Shown: positions 8,639-16,942 of the stretch, piece by piece
Position numbering within the stretch: position 1 is the first letter of the stretch
How the letters are laid out: every line of letters starts with the position of its first letter
Assembly (NCBI GenBank): GCA_011174795.1
Contig: DUEY01000018.1
Span: forward strand, 1-44,529
Direction: 5' to 3'
DNA from: Dehalococcoidia bacterium
Lineage (GTDB): Bacteria > Chloroflexota > Dehalococcoidia > SZUA-161
DNA length: 44,529 bases
Notes under the pieces: model-generated
What the model was told of the DNA's origin: nothing
The model's database searches: none
What the model saw: only the letters and a program-made list of their open reading frames with translations
Made by a program: the position numbers and the translations under genes

Positions 8639-9493
8639 TTACTCCCGCTTCTCTAGCTTCCGCATTAACGTCCCGTAGAAAAACATTGGGCGCTGTGCTC
8701 GAAGCAGCCTCGTGACATGAGGGCTGCGTTTAACCCTGATAATATCTCCATCGCTCAGTGGGACCTCGACCTGACCGTCAATGCTGAGCATCGCCTGATG
8801 AGTAGTGTTCACCTCGAGTTCTACCGTCGCATCCGCAGGTAACACCAGCGCTGTACCAAAGCTAAGATGGGCTGCAATTGGCTTCATCAAGATCTCCCCG
8901 GAGTGAGGATGCAGTATAGGCCCCCCAGCCGCCAGGGCGTATGCAGTGCTACCTGTTGCTGTGGCTAGAATCAACCCATCGCACTTGTACGTCGTCAACA
9001 GCTCCCCGTAAACAGCCGCCTTAATACGGATGAGACGGCACATAGCGCCACGTCCGATGACCACATCGTTCAGCGCATAAAAGGCAGGTTTATCTGATGC
9101 CTCAAGCTCCGACTGAAGCATAGCTCTCTCCTCTACCCAGCCCTTCCCCTTTATGAAATCAGGCACCCGGCTCAAGGCATCTGCGTCATTTAACTCAGTC
9201 ATAAAACCAATGCGCCCCAAGTTCACGCCCAGTATTGGAATCGACAGGGGACTGGCAACTCGCGATGCTCGAAGGATAGTGCCATCGCCGCCGAGGCATA
9301 TAACAATATCGGTCCCCTCCACCTGTTCCCTCGCCCTGTCCTCATCCCAAGCAGAACAGGTCCACACATCAACATCCAGGGCGCCCACGACCTTCGCCAT
9401 TTGTTGGGCAAGATCGCCAGCGGCCTCTATCTTGGATTGGAACAGGACACCAACCTTCTTGGTCAAGTGCGCATTCCCTCTCCGAATATACAT
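8639..9493 (-). CDS. nadK: NAD kinase
   Basis: The protein phosphorylates NAD to NADP. It shows the diagnostic GGDGT motif (residues 68-72), then LGVNLGRIGFMTEL, ALNDVVIGRG and TGSTAYALAAGGP, in the family order and at normal length (284 residues). The start is uncertain: the ATG at 9493 gives ten extra residues, while a TTG at residue 10 or 11 lies ten bases behind GGAGAGG, which is the better ribosome site. It is the second gene after tlyA, an arrangement common in bacteria, and is probably transcribed with it. Confidence 0.93.
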   Translation of the reverse strand: MYIRRGNAHLTKKVGVLFQSKIEAAGDLAQQMAKVVGALDVDVWTCSAWDEDRAREQVEGTDIVICLGGDGTILRASRVASPLSIPILGVNLGRIGFMTELNDADALSRVPDFIKGKGWVEERAMLQSELEASDKPAFYALNDVVIGRGAMCRLIRIKAAVYGELLTTYKCDGLILATATGSTAYALAAGGPILHPHSGEILMKPIAAHLSFGTALVLPADATVELEVNTTHQAMLSIDGQVEVPLSDGDIIRVKRSPHVTRLLRAQRPMFFYGTLMRKLEKRE

Positions 9494-9504
9494 TCAGGGC
9501 AGTC

Positions 9505-9520
9505 TGGAGCATACGCTCCA
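9505..9520. other. Short perfect hairpin between tlyA and nadK
   Basis: TGGAGC, a four-base loop and GCTCCA form a six-base-pair stem in the 51-base gap. There is no T-run after it on the minus strand, so it is not a convincing terminator. It may shape processing or translation of the nadK message; this is speculation. Confidence 0.35.
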
Positions 9521-9544
9521 ACAACCTATACTATGTGGAAATCC

Positions 9545-10309
9545 CTATTGCTTTCGCAACAATACGAAAAATTCCTTATTTCCCTTAGCACCCAGGATTT
9601 GCGACGCCATCAAGCCCGCCAGCCTGAAGTTGCGGTCAACCGCCCAGCAGATAAAGCGCCCTAAGACGGAAGCGTGAACGAGAGGGTCTTTGACCAGACC
9701 GCCTTTACCCACCTGTCTACGCCCAGCTTCAAACTGGGGCTTAATCAGCACAATCAATCGCCCTCCCACCCTCACTACATCAGCCACCGTGGGCACTACC
9801 TTCTCCACAGATATAAAAGACACATCAATAGTAGCGAGGTCAACTAACTCAGGCAAGGAGAATGGGTAGCGAGCATTGACCCTCTCCAGCACCACTACCC
9901 TTGAATCCTGCCTCAAGCGATAGTCAATCTGCCCGTAACCAACGTCAACGGCATATACCCTGCTCGCTCCACGCTCGAGCAAGCAATCGGTGAAACCACC
10001 TGTTGAAGCTCCGACATCCACTGCCACGAGAGATGAGACATCCACCTGGAGCTCTTCAAGCACCCCCGCCAGCTTGAGGCCACCCCTGCTTACATACGGC
10101 GGACTCTGGAGCAGATGAACCTCGGCGTCCTCCCTAACCAGTGTGCTGGGCTTAATTACCGTCTTGTTGTCAGCGACAACAACGCCCTCCATGACCATAA
10201 CCCTAGCCTTCTCCCTGCTTTCCACCAGCCCCCTCATAACGAGCAGGGTGTCTATCCTCTGCCTAGCCACCGCGTTCACTAGCATAGACTCGAAGGATTT
10301 GAAAGTCAA
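9545..10309 (-). CDS. tlyA: TlyA-family rRNA 2'-O-methyltransferase (S4 plus FtsJ domains)
   Basis: An N-terminal S4 RNA-binding domain (RIDTLLVMRGLVESREKARVMVMEGVV, about residues 18-44) is followed by the TlyA linker VSRGGLKL and an FtsJ-type methyltransferase core. VDVGASTGGFTDCLLERGA is the AdoMet motif, and DVSFIS and LIKPQFEAGR follow in place. Relatives 2'-O-methylate 16S and 23S rRNA, and some act as haemolysins. The ATG at 10309 leaves about 16 residues before the S4 domain; ATG at 10285 is equally plausible because family members usually start close to the RIDTLLV segment. It is the first gene of the four-gene minus-strand operon. Confidence 0.9.
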   Translation of the reverse strand: MTFKSFESMLVNAVARQRIDTLLVMRGLVESREKARVMVMEGVVVADNKTVIKPSTLVREDAEVHLLQSPPYVSRGGLKLAGVLEELQVDVSSLVAVDVGASTGGFTDCLLERGASRVYAVDVGYGQIDYRLRQDSRVVVLERVNARYPFSLPELVDLATIDVSFISVEKVVPTVADVVRVGGRLIVLIKPQFEAGRRQVGKGGLVKDPLVHASVLGRFICWAVDRNFRLAGLMASQILGAKGNKEFFVLLRKQ

Positions 10310-10393
10310 GGTTAATCGAGTTCACCACCCCCATCTCGCAATGACCTGCAGGATGTATTATTATAAGCACCAGCATATACCGGGAGGGATGAG

Positions 10394-11545
10394 ATGACAC
10401 TGGCACTGGAAGGGATAAATGTTTTAGACCTGTCACGCACCGTACCTGGGCCGTTCTGCACTATGATGCTGGCAGATATGGGTGCTGAGGTGATCAAGAT
10501 AGAAGACCCTGGATACTCGATGGGAGTACTTCCCGACCAGGAAAAGCACGCAGCTTATGATTATCTGTCCCGCAATAAGAAGAGCATCGCGCTCAACCTG
10601 AAATCCTCAGACGCCAAGGAAATTTTCAACAAACTGGTAGCTCAAGCTGATGTCATCATGGAAGCCTTCCGTCCCGGCGTAGCGAAGAGGCTGGGTGTGG
10701 ACTACGAGAGTGTATCCGAATTGAATCCGAGGATTATCTACTGCAGCTTGACCGGCTTTGGACAGGACGGGCCATATCGCGACCTCCCTGGCCATGACCC
10801 TAATTACACCTCTATAGCCGGTGCAGTGGGCATCACCGGCGACCAGAAAGGTAATCCGGTGTTAATCAGAGCTGCCCTGGGAGATATAGGTAGCGCACTG
10901 CATGCCGTTATAGGTATCCTCTGCGCTCTTATAGCGCGCGATAAGACCGAAAGGGGGCAGTATATCGACATCTCCATGACCGACAGCGTCCTTTCCTTCC
11001 TTTCCGTAAGCTTACTCAGATACTTCCGAGACCGCTTTGTTCCCGAGAGAGGCTGGCCGTCTCCGACTATGAATGTATGGAAGACCAAGGACGGCAAGTT
11101 CCTCTCCACAGGTCTCATAGAGCCCTATTTCTGGGAGCGCTTTTGCCGCGCACTTGGCAGAGAAGATCTCATACCCCATCAGCGCGCCAAGGGTGAGAAG
11201 CTGCGAGAGGTGCACTCCACAATCAAAGAAGCTTTTCTCACCAAGACCAGGGATGAATGGTTCCAGATTATGAAGGATGCTGATACTTGCGTTAGCCCTG
11301 TCCTGGAGCTCGATGAGGTTGTTAACGACCCCCAGTTACTCAGCCGCGATATGTTCCCCGAATTTGAACACCCGATAGAAGGTATGGTGCGACAGCTCGG
11401 TATGGCGATAAAGCTCTCGGAGACACCGGCGAAATTCAGGAGCTTCGCCCCCATTATGGGACAGCATACAAGGGATATTCTACAGGGGTTGGGCTACACC
11501 GGAGAACAGATAGAGGAACTACGCCAGTCAGGGGCGGTAAAATAA
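10394..11545 (+). CDS. CaiB/BaiF family enzyme: class III CoA-transferase or alpha-methylacyl-CoA racemase
   Basis: The protein of 383 residues shows the family start (GINVLDLSRTVPGPFCTMMLADMGAEVIKIE), FRPGVAKRLG and SLTGFGQDGPY. The segment GHDPNY and the Asp of AALGDIGSA sit where alpha-methylacyl-CoA racemases have their catalytic His and Asp. That leans towards a racemase-like reaction, though CoA transfer between carboxylic acids cannot be excluded. GGGAGGGATGAG sits directly before the ATG. It stands alone between a divergent operon and a convergent one. The upstream gap (10310-10393) has TATAAT on the minus strand at 10360-10365 but no paired -35 box on either strand that I trust. Confidence 0.88.
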   Translation: MTLALEGINVLDLSRTVPGPFCTMMLADMGAEVIKIEDPGYSMGVLPDQEKHAAYDYLSRNKKSIALNLKSSDAKEIFNKLVAQADVIMEAFRPGVAKRLGVDYESVSELNPRIIYCSLTGFGQDGPYRDLPGHDPNYTSIAGAVGITGDQKGNPVLIRAALGDIGSALHAVIGILCALIARDKTERGQYIDISMTDSVLSFLSVSLLRYFRDRFVPERGWPSPTMNVWKTKDGKFLSTGLIEPYFWERFCRALGREDLIPHQRAKGEKLREVHSTIKEAFLTKTRDEWFQIMKDADTCVSPVLELDEVVNDPQLLSRDMFPEFEHPIEGMVRQLGMAIKLSETPAKFRSFAPIMGQHTRDILQGLGYTGEQIEELRQSGAVK

Positions 11546-11591
11546 GATAATACCCATAAGTTCGCCCCTACAACTACCGTGTTGGGGAATG

Positions 11592-12779
11592 CTACTGGGG
11601 CGCTCCCTTCACTTTAATAACCAGGAAATCCCAGTCACACTCTCCTTCATCATCACAGGATGCTGTCTCACCGGCGACGATGTAGCCGCCGTCGAATGTT
11701 TGTTGCACTGAGCTTGCCATTTCATAACCGTTGGCGTCGAATGTCCTGCTCCACTCCTCCTCCCCCACACCATTTGTTTTAATGACCCAGAAATCAGCCC
11801 CACCCGCTCCAAAAGAGTTCGTTTCGCCGGCGACGATGTAGCCGCCATCAGACGTCTGCTGCACTGCATTCGCCCCGTCAGGATCAGGGCCGCCGAAAGC
11901 CTTTCCCCATTCCTCATTCCCCTGCCTATCAACCTTTACCAGCCACAAATCCCACCCCCCTGCCCCATATGACTCCGTCACGCCAGCTATGATGTAGCCG
12001 CCGTCGGATGTCTGCTGCACAGCCCTCGCCTTGTCATCCTTATTACCCCCATAAGCATTACTCCATTCCTCCGTCCCATTACCAGCCACCTTGATAAGCC
12101 ACGCATTGATACCTCCCGGCCCATATGAGCTCGTCCAACCAACAATTACGTAACCACCATCGGACGTCTGCTGCACAGAGTATGCCGTATCATGGGCAAC
12201 ACCACCGTAGGTCTTGCGCCACTCCATTGTTCCATTACCAGCAGCTTTGACAAGCCAGAAATCAACTCCCCCTGCCCCATAGGAGCCTGTATATCCAGCG
12301 ATAATATACCCCCCATCGGACGTCTGCTGCGCAGAGAATGCCCAATCTTCCTCAGGGCCACCATAGGTTTGGCTCCACTCCTCATTGCCCTGCTCATCGA
12401 CCTTAACGAGCCAGTAATCCCACCCTCCATCTCCGTACGAATCCGTCTTCCCAGCTGCGAGGTAGCCGCTGTCAGATGTCTGCTGCACCGAGTATGCAAT
12501 ATCGACGCCAGGGCCACCGTAGGGCTTGCTCCATTCCACCTTACCGTTCTCATCGGTCTTCACCAACCAGAAATCGTACCATCCCGCGCCATGTGACTGC
12601 GTTCCTCCGGCAATAATAAAGCCACCGTCCGACGTCTGCTGCACTGAATATGCCCTGTCTAAGGCAGGACCGCCGTAGGTCATGTGCCACTCCTCATCAC
12701 CCTCATTCAATTTGCAACCAGCAGTAAGCATACTGAAAATTAAGAAGCTGCCCAGCAGTATAAACAGTGCTTTCTTCAA
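11592..12779 (-). CDS. Lipoprotein with seven WD-like propeller repeats (paralogue A)
   Basis: A lipoprotein signal peptide with lipobox ending at Cys22 (MLTAGC) is followed by seven tandem units of about 52 residues covering residues 31 to the end. Each unit starts at Trp and reads roughly W-x2-T-YGG, then [13 protein letters not shown], then a GAGG turn and D-x-WLVK-x-D-x2-G. Seven such four-strand units would close a seven-bladed beta-propeller on the outer face of the membrane. The start is TTG at 12779 with AGGAAAG upstream. The function is unknown; proteins of this kind are usually surface binding or scaffold modules. It is a paralogue of the gene upstream (12957-14738). Confidence 0.85.
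   Translation of the reverse strand: MKKALFILLGSFLIFSMLTAGCKLNEGDEEWHMTYGGPALDRAYSVQQTSDGGFIIAGGTQSHGAGWYDFWLVKTDENGKVEWSKPYGGPGVDIAYSVQQTSDSGYLAAGKTDSYGDGGWDYWLVKVDEQGNEEWSQTYGGPEEDWAFSAQQTSDGGYIIAGYTGSYGAGGVDFWLVKAAGNGTMEWRKTYGGVAHDTAYSVQQTSDGGYVIVGWTSSYGPGGINAWLIKVAGNGTEEWSNAYGGNKDDKARAVQQTSDGGYIIAGVTESYGAGGWDLWLVKVDRQGNEEWGKAFGGPDPDGANAVQQTSDGGYIVAGETNSFGAGGADFWVIKTNGVGEEEWSRTFDANGYEMASSVQQTFDGGYIVAGETASCDDEGECDWDFLVIKVKGAPQ
11595..12689 (-). repeat. Seven-unit 156-bp coding repeat array in lipoprotein A
   Basis: The units are about 156 bases long and share a near-invariant core encoding QQTSDGGY. On the plus strand this core appears as blocks close to GCCATCGGACGTCTGCTGCA. Unit seven is the most diverged ([19 protein letters not shown]). 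The even spacing indicates growth by duplication under selection for a whole propeller. Confidence 0.8.
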
Positions 12780-12797
12780 CCTAGTCTCTTTCCTTTC

Positions 12798-12940
12798 TTA
12801 ATCCTGACTCTCCTTCACCAGTTTTACAAGCCATGAATCTCCCTAAGTCTCCTCACCCACGCGATCCAAACACCTGCGACTACGTACACGCCATCTGACA
12901 CCTGCCGTGCAGTGCCTCCTCTCTCGATTCCTCTAAAACC
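12798..12940 (-). pseudogene. Decayed single propeller repeat between the two lipoprotein genes
   Basis: Translation of the minus strand gives GGTARQVSDGVYVVAG (within 12872-12940) in one frame and GDSWLVKLVKESQD with a stop (12798-12842) in another. These match the middle and the end of the lipoprotein repeat ([13 protein letters not shown] and D-x-WLVK). The two parts are 32 bases apart, where an intact unit has 30, so a change of two bases explains the frame break. There is also an in-frame TAG at 12843-12845. This stretch follows the stop of lipoprotein B directly and looks like a lost extra blade or the relic of a third gene. Confidence 0.65.
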
Positions 12941-12956
12941 GACTGCATGCAAAGGC

Positions 12957-14738
12957 CTACTCCTCGGCAGAACGTGGCTGCTTCAGCTTGATAACCCAGT
13001 AATCAAACCCCTCTGTACCATGTATCTCGGTATAACCAGCAACTACGTAGCCGCCATCCGACGTCTGCTGCACCGAGTTTGCTCCATCATCGTAGTAACC
13101 ACCATAAACCCAACTCCACTCCATCTCTCCACTTGCATCCGTCTTGACCAACCACAAATCCTTACCACCTGCGCCATATGAAGACGTGGAACCAGCGATT
13201 AAATAGCCGCCATCCGAGGTCTGCTGCACAGAGTTCGCTACATCATCACCAGCACCGCCGTATGTATCGTTCCACTCCTCCTCTCCCTTTTCATCCGTCT
13301 TCACCAGCCAGATGTCCTCCCCTCCTGCTCCAAATGACTCTGTATAGCCTGCGATGATGTAGCCGCCATCGAACGTCTGCTGCACAGACCCTGCGACATC
13401 AGCACCTTCGCCGCCGAATGTTCTGGCCCAGCGCTCCACACCATCCTTATTCACTTTTAACAGCCAGAAATCCATCTCATCTAGCGTTGCACCGGTGGCA
13501 CCAGTCATGATATAGCCACCGTCAGATGTCTGCTGTACAGAACCCGACCCATAATGGTCGGCCCCTCCGTAGACCCTGCGCCACTTCTGCGTTCCATTAT
13601 TATCTGTCTTGATGAGCCATAAATCAGCAGACAACCCAGACGCTCCAAATCCAGCGATTATATAGCCGCCATCTGACGCCTGGTGTACGAAATTCGCCAT
13701 TTCCATTAGATAGCTGCCAAAGGTTTTACTCCACTGCCCTTTCCCATTCTCATCCATCTTTATAAGCCAGATATCCGTCCCGCCTTCACCGATTGATCCC
13801 GTATATCCGGCAACTATGTAGCCACTATCAGACGTCTGGTGCACAGAGTATGCCCCGTCAGGTTCAGAACCACCGTAGATACTGCGCCACTCCTCGGTGC
13901 CATTACCATCTATCTTTATAATACCGATATCAGACTCCCACCCTTTTGAACCAATTATGCTCATCCAGCCAGCGACAATGTATCCACCATCAAATGTTTG
14001 CTGCACCGAGCACGCTACATCCTTGCCGCCAGCGCCGCTGAAAGTCCTCGCCCACTCTATTCTCGGGTACACACCAGTCGTTGAAGCCGGCGTAGGCGTA
14101 CATACTGCTGTACTCGATGGGGTGGGGGTAGGGGTCACCTGCGCCATTCTTGCCAGCGCTTCTTCATACAGGGTCTCACATACGGAGATATCATCGACGG
14201 AAGATACGATAGATTCTGCTGCATCCACCGCACCCAGCACAACATCCGCATCATGTGTGCCAGCCGCCTCCGCTATCAACTCAAAAGCCTCTATTTGAGC
14301 CCCCGACCATAGATAGAAGCACTCATGATAATCGGCAAAGTTGCTGGTCGGTGTGATCGCATCCCACTGCTCATTAATACCCGTGCATTCCCCGATAAAA
14401 CTCTCCATGCTTATTTTCAGTATCTCGCAGGCTGTGTACTCATCACCTGAAACCATGAGCTCGGTCTGAAGGGCAATAACCTCATTAGCCGCGTTTACTG
14501 CTTCTTTGTGCTGTCTGGCAAGAGCAGCAACACTATCAATATAGTCATCATCGGTGAATGCGATAGGGGTGGAGGTAGGTGCAGGGGTAGGAGTGGGTGC
14601 AGGGATAGAGGTAGAAGTAGGACGAGGTGTCGGTTTTGGAGGCGTATCCCCTCCACCACAACCAGCAGCAGACAAGCTTACAGCCAGAACGCAAGCCAGC
14701 ACTATAGAAATAGCCCTCTTCACCTCACCCCTCCTCAT
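12957..14738 (-). CDS. Lipoprotein with helical N-terminal domain and seven propeller repeats (paralogue B)
   Basis: The 593-residue protein starts with a lipoprotein signal ending in SLSAAGC (Cys27). A Pro/Thr-rich tether (about residues 32-60) leads to a helical, acidic domain of about 135 residues ([19 protein letters not shown] to EALARMAQV) containing four to five Cys. A second Pro/Thr linker (201-222) precedes seven repeats of about 52 residues from Trp229 to the end. The repeats match those of the paralogue downstream. The protein should stand off the membrane on the outer side. No catalytic motif is visible. The helical domain is not one I recognise. The start ATG at 14738 has GAGG upstream. 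Confidence 0.85.
   Translation of the reverse strand: MRRGEVKRAISIVLACVLAVSLSAAGCGGGDTPPKPTPRPTSTSIPAPTPTPAPTSTPIAFTDDDYIDSVAALARQHKEAVNAANEVIALQTELMVSGDEYTACEILKISMESFIGECTGINEQWDAITPTSNFADYHECFYLWSGAQIEAFELIAEAAGTHDADVVLGAVDAAESIVSSVDDISVCETLYEEALARMAQVTPTPTPSSTAVCTPTPASTTGVYPRIEWARTFSGAGGKDVACSVQQTFDGGYIVAGWMSIIGSKGWESDIGIIKIDGNGTEEWRSIYGGSEPDGAYSVHQTSDSGYIVAGYTGSIGEGGTDIWLIKMDENGKGQWSKTFGSYLMEMANFVHQASDGGYIIAGFGASGLSADLWLIKTDNNGTQKWRRVYGGADHYGSGSVQQTSDGGYIMTGATGATLDEMDFWLLKVNKDGVERWARTFGGEGADVAGSVQQTFDGGYIIAGYTESFGAGGEDIWLVKTDEKGEEEWNDTYGGAGDDVANSVQQTSDGGYLIAGSTSSYGAGGKDLWLVKTDASGEMEWSWVYGGYYDDGANSVQQTSDGGYVVAGYTEIHGTEGFDYWVIKLKQPRSAEE
12960..14054 (-). repeat. Seven-unit coding repeat array in lipoprotein B
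   Basis: Seven units of 50-55 residues follow the same W-x2-T-YGG / [13 protein letters not shown] / D-x-WLVK plan as the neighbouring array. Units three and four are shorter and more diverged (VHQASDGGY; the GAGG turn is lost), while units five to seven are close to the consensus of the other gene. Both arrays having exactly seven units supports a closed propeller. Confidence 0.8.
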
Positions 14739-14834
14739 TCCTGCAACCCATATCTAGAAAATCAATAAGGAACCTCGTCAATCGACTGCGGCACCTATTC
14801 TATCGCAACACCTATGGTAAAACAAACCATCAGT

Positions 14835-15956
14835 TTAAAGACCATGACGGGGGAAGATACGCCTTTTTACCTCTGCCACGCTTTCTGCAGCGAAGCTGCG
14901 GGCCCGCTCTTTAACCTTGCTGTCAAGTTGCGGCTTATTTACATCCCTTAGCTTCCTCAAACCGTATTGCTCCCGGTATTCTGCAGGTATTTCATCGGGC
15001 CAATCCCTGCCCACCATTACTCCATATGCCAAGGTCCAGCACCTTACCACTACGCTCGGTTCATAGCCCCCTCCACCCAGCGCAAGCCACCTCTTAGCTA
15101 CTTGACTCATCCTGCTCACCAGACCATCATAACCCTCGGTAGTCAGGCTGAGTTGGGTCAGCGGATCAAGGTGATGGGTATCAGAGCCAAGCTGGGTTAC
15201 CAGTATATCCGGCTTGAAGCCCTCTATCAGCGCTGGCACTACCTGATCATAGGCCCAGAGATACACCTCATCATCAGTAAAAGGCGCAAGTGGTATATTA
15301 ACCGAATAACCCTCCCCAGCCCCCACACCCACCTCTTTGACATCACCACTGCCGGGAAAGAGATACCTTCCCGATTCATGAAGCGAGACCGTTAGAACCC
15401 GGTCACTACTGTAGAAAGCTTCCTGCACCCCGTCACCATGGTGAGCGTCAATGTCAATGTAAGCAATTCTTATCCCTTTCGCCAGCAGACTCTCTATAGC
15501 AATCACAACATCATTGAATACGCAAAAACCTGAGGCATGGCTGGGAGCGGCATGGTGCAGACCACCTGAACAATTGAAGGCAACGTCTACGTCACCCTCA
15601 GAGACCATCTCTGCTGCTTGTAAAGAGGCTCCCACTACAAGGGTTGACAGCTCGTACATACCGGGATAAATGGGATTGTCACCCATCTGGCTGAAATTGA
15701 AACGAGCGGGATCGATTTTACTTTTGCCTTTGCTGAAACTTTTCACCGCTGTTACGTACTCCCTTGTATGAAAAGAAAGCGGGGCGGATTCATCAGCATC
15801 CTCAGGAGCAACCAGTAGCGAATCCGGCGAGTCAAAAGCCCGGTAGGCTTTCAATAGTTCATAGGTATATTGCAGGCGCGTAGGGCCAAACACCTCGTCC
15901 ACCCTGCTGTCGCGCCGGGTCAGTTCTTCACCGTAGATGAAAGCCGCTCTCTTCAT
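14835..15956 (-). CDS. Histone-deacetylase-fold (AcuC-like) metal-dependent deacetylase
   Basis: The 373-residue protein has all landmarks of the arginase/deacetylase fold used by class I-type enzymes: GGLHHAAPSHASGFCVFND (catalytic His pair), DIDAHHGDGVQEAFY (zinc-binding Asp and His), QLGSDTHHLDPL (where the second zinc-binding Asp lies) and LGGGGY. Bacterial relatives are AcuC (acetyl-CoA synthetase regulation) and acetylpolyamine or acetoin-related hydrolases. The sequence does not separate these. Its start overlaps the stop of the Mut7-C gene by four bases (ATGA), so the two are translated together. The protein is cytoplasmic. Confidence 0.92.
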   Translation of the reverse strand: MKRAAFIYGEELTRRDSRVDEVFGPTRLQYTYELLKAYRAFDSPDSLLVAPEDADESAPLSFHTREYVTAVKSFSKGKSKIDPARFNFSQMGDNPIYPGMYELSTLVVGASLQAAEMVSEGDVDVAFNCSGGLHHAAPSHASGFCVFNDVVIAIESLLAKGIRIAYIDIDAHHGDGVQEAFYSSDRVLTVSLHESGRYLFPGSGDVKEVGVGAGEGYSVNIPLAPFTDDEVYLWAYDQVVPALIEGFKPDILVTQLGSDTHHLDPLTQLSLTTEGYDGLVSRMSQVAKRWLALGGGGYEPSVVVRCWTLAYGVMVGRDWPDEIPAEYREQYGLRKLRDVNKPQLDSKVKERARSFAAESVAEVKRRIFPRHGL

Positions 15957-16423
15957 CCGGAACCTGCCATTTTCTCAAGCTCCCTGCTCATCCTCTCCCA
16001 ATGAGTTCCTCGCCAGTATATACGCCGACACTTGGGACACTGCATATACTTATCTTTTGTTTTATAAACATACGGCGGCACTAATTGCTCAACATCCTTC
16101 TTTTCCCTGGGCACCAGTGTTTCGTTGCACTCTATACAAAGTGAGAACGGGCTCAGTTGTCCAGCCAAGTTGAGTGTGGTCAGCACCTGACGCAGCTGAG
16201 CCTTGACCTCATCATCCTCTATCAATACAACCCTCAGACGGCCGCTGGCGACTACGCGCCTCTTCAGGATATGTGTATCTTTGGTGAGCAGAATCCTACT
16301 CTGGTCTAAAGCGATACGGACCAGTCTGTTATCATCTATGTCCTTGATGAATAAGGTGTCAAAACCAGCGATCCTGAGCCATCTAGCCAGCTTCCCAACA
16401 TTTGAGTCTACGACAAATCTCAT
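15953..16423 (-). CDS. Mut7-C family PIN-like RNase with zinc ribbon
   Basis: The N-terminal half is PIN-like: VVDSNVGKLARWLRIAGFDT, with Asp6 as the first acidic residue, then LLTKDTHILKRR. The C-terminal half is a zinc ribbon with two CxxC pairs (CIEC, CPKC) and the family ending IYWRGTHWERM. This is the stand-alone Mut7-C/DUF82 protein of 150-160 residues, predicted to be a ribonuclease from its fold and its place in eukaryotic Mut-7. It is the first gene of the minus-strand pair with the deacetylase and is divergent from the RNA-repair genes archease and rtcB. Confidence 0.9.
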   Translation of the reverse strand: MRFVVDSNVGKLARWLRIAGFDTLFIKDIDDNRLVRIALDQSRILLTKDTHILKRRVVASGRLRVVLIEDDEVKAQLRQVLTTLNLAGQLSPFSLCIECNETLVPREKKDVEQLVPPYVYKTKDKYMQCPKCRRIYWRGTHWERMSRELEKMAGSG

Positions 16424-16487
16424 GTCTGGATTGTACCATAAAACCCCTGTATAGAATTCCCAATTAGGCTTATTGGCACACAGATGG

Positions 16488-16493
16488 TATAAT
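16488..16493 (+). promoter_or_regulatory. Likely -10 box for archease-rtcB
   Basis: A perfect TATAAT lies 24 bases before the archease ATG in the 94-base divergent gap. A -35 box at the right distance is weak (TTAGGC with an 18-base spacer), so the promoter may need an activator or extended contacts. Confidence 0.5.
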
Positions 16494-16517
16494 TTAACTT
16501 TGCCATAGGAGTTCCTG

Positions 16518-16931
16518 ATGACGAGGTTTGATATAATCGACCATACCGCTGATGCCGGGATCGTTGCTTACGGGAACGACCTCAGGGAAGCTTTCGCCAA
16601 CGCAGCCTACGGTATGTTCAGTTTAGTTGCCGAACTCAATGGTATAGGTGAAGGATCTTGCCATGAGGTCAATGTTGAAGCCACTGACCAAGAGGCACTG
16701 TTAGTAGCATGGCTTAATGAATTGCTCTATCTATTCGATGTCGAACGTGTCATCTTTCACAGATTCGATATAATAGAGTTAGAGAATAACCGGCTCCAGG
16801 CAAAGGCCTATGGGGAGAAGATAGATAAATCGCGCCATCTTCTCAAAACAGAGGTGAAAGCAGCTACCTACCACTCTCTGAAAATAGAGAAGGAAAACGG
16901 CTTCAGGATTCAGGTCATCCTGGATATGTAG
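16518..16931 (+). CDS. Archease, RtcB cofactor
   Basis: The 137-residue protein begins FDIIDHTADAGIVAYG, the archease signature, with the acidic metal-binding residues of the family in DHTAD. Its middle segment (LVAWLNELLYLFDVERVIF) and the closing KAATYHSLKI are also typical. Archease speeds RtcB guanylylation and turnover and lets it use other nucleotides. It is followed 11 bases later by rtcB, the classic pairing. The TATAAT above is the likely promoter. Confidence 0.95.
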   Translation: MTRFDIIDHTADAGIVAYGNDLREAFANAAYGMFSLVAELNGIGEGSCHEVNVEATDQEALLVAWLNELLYLFDVERVIFHRFDIIELENNRLQAKAYGEKIDKSRHLLKTEVKAATYHSLKIEKENGFRIQVILDM

Positions 16932-16942
16932 GGGGATGTGAA

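Noticed and set aside
12146-12596. Open frames on both strands inside the repeat lipoproteins
   Set aside because: They come from the repeated, stop-poor coding sequence and have no ribosome site or family match.
11595-14054. CRISPR array or non-coding tandem repeat at the evenly spaced repeats
   Set aside because: The period of about 156 bases is in frame, codes for protein repeats and varies at synonymous sites.
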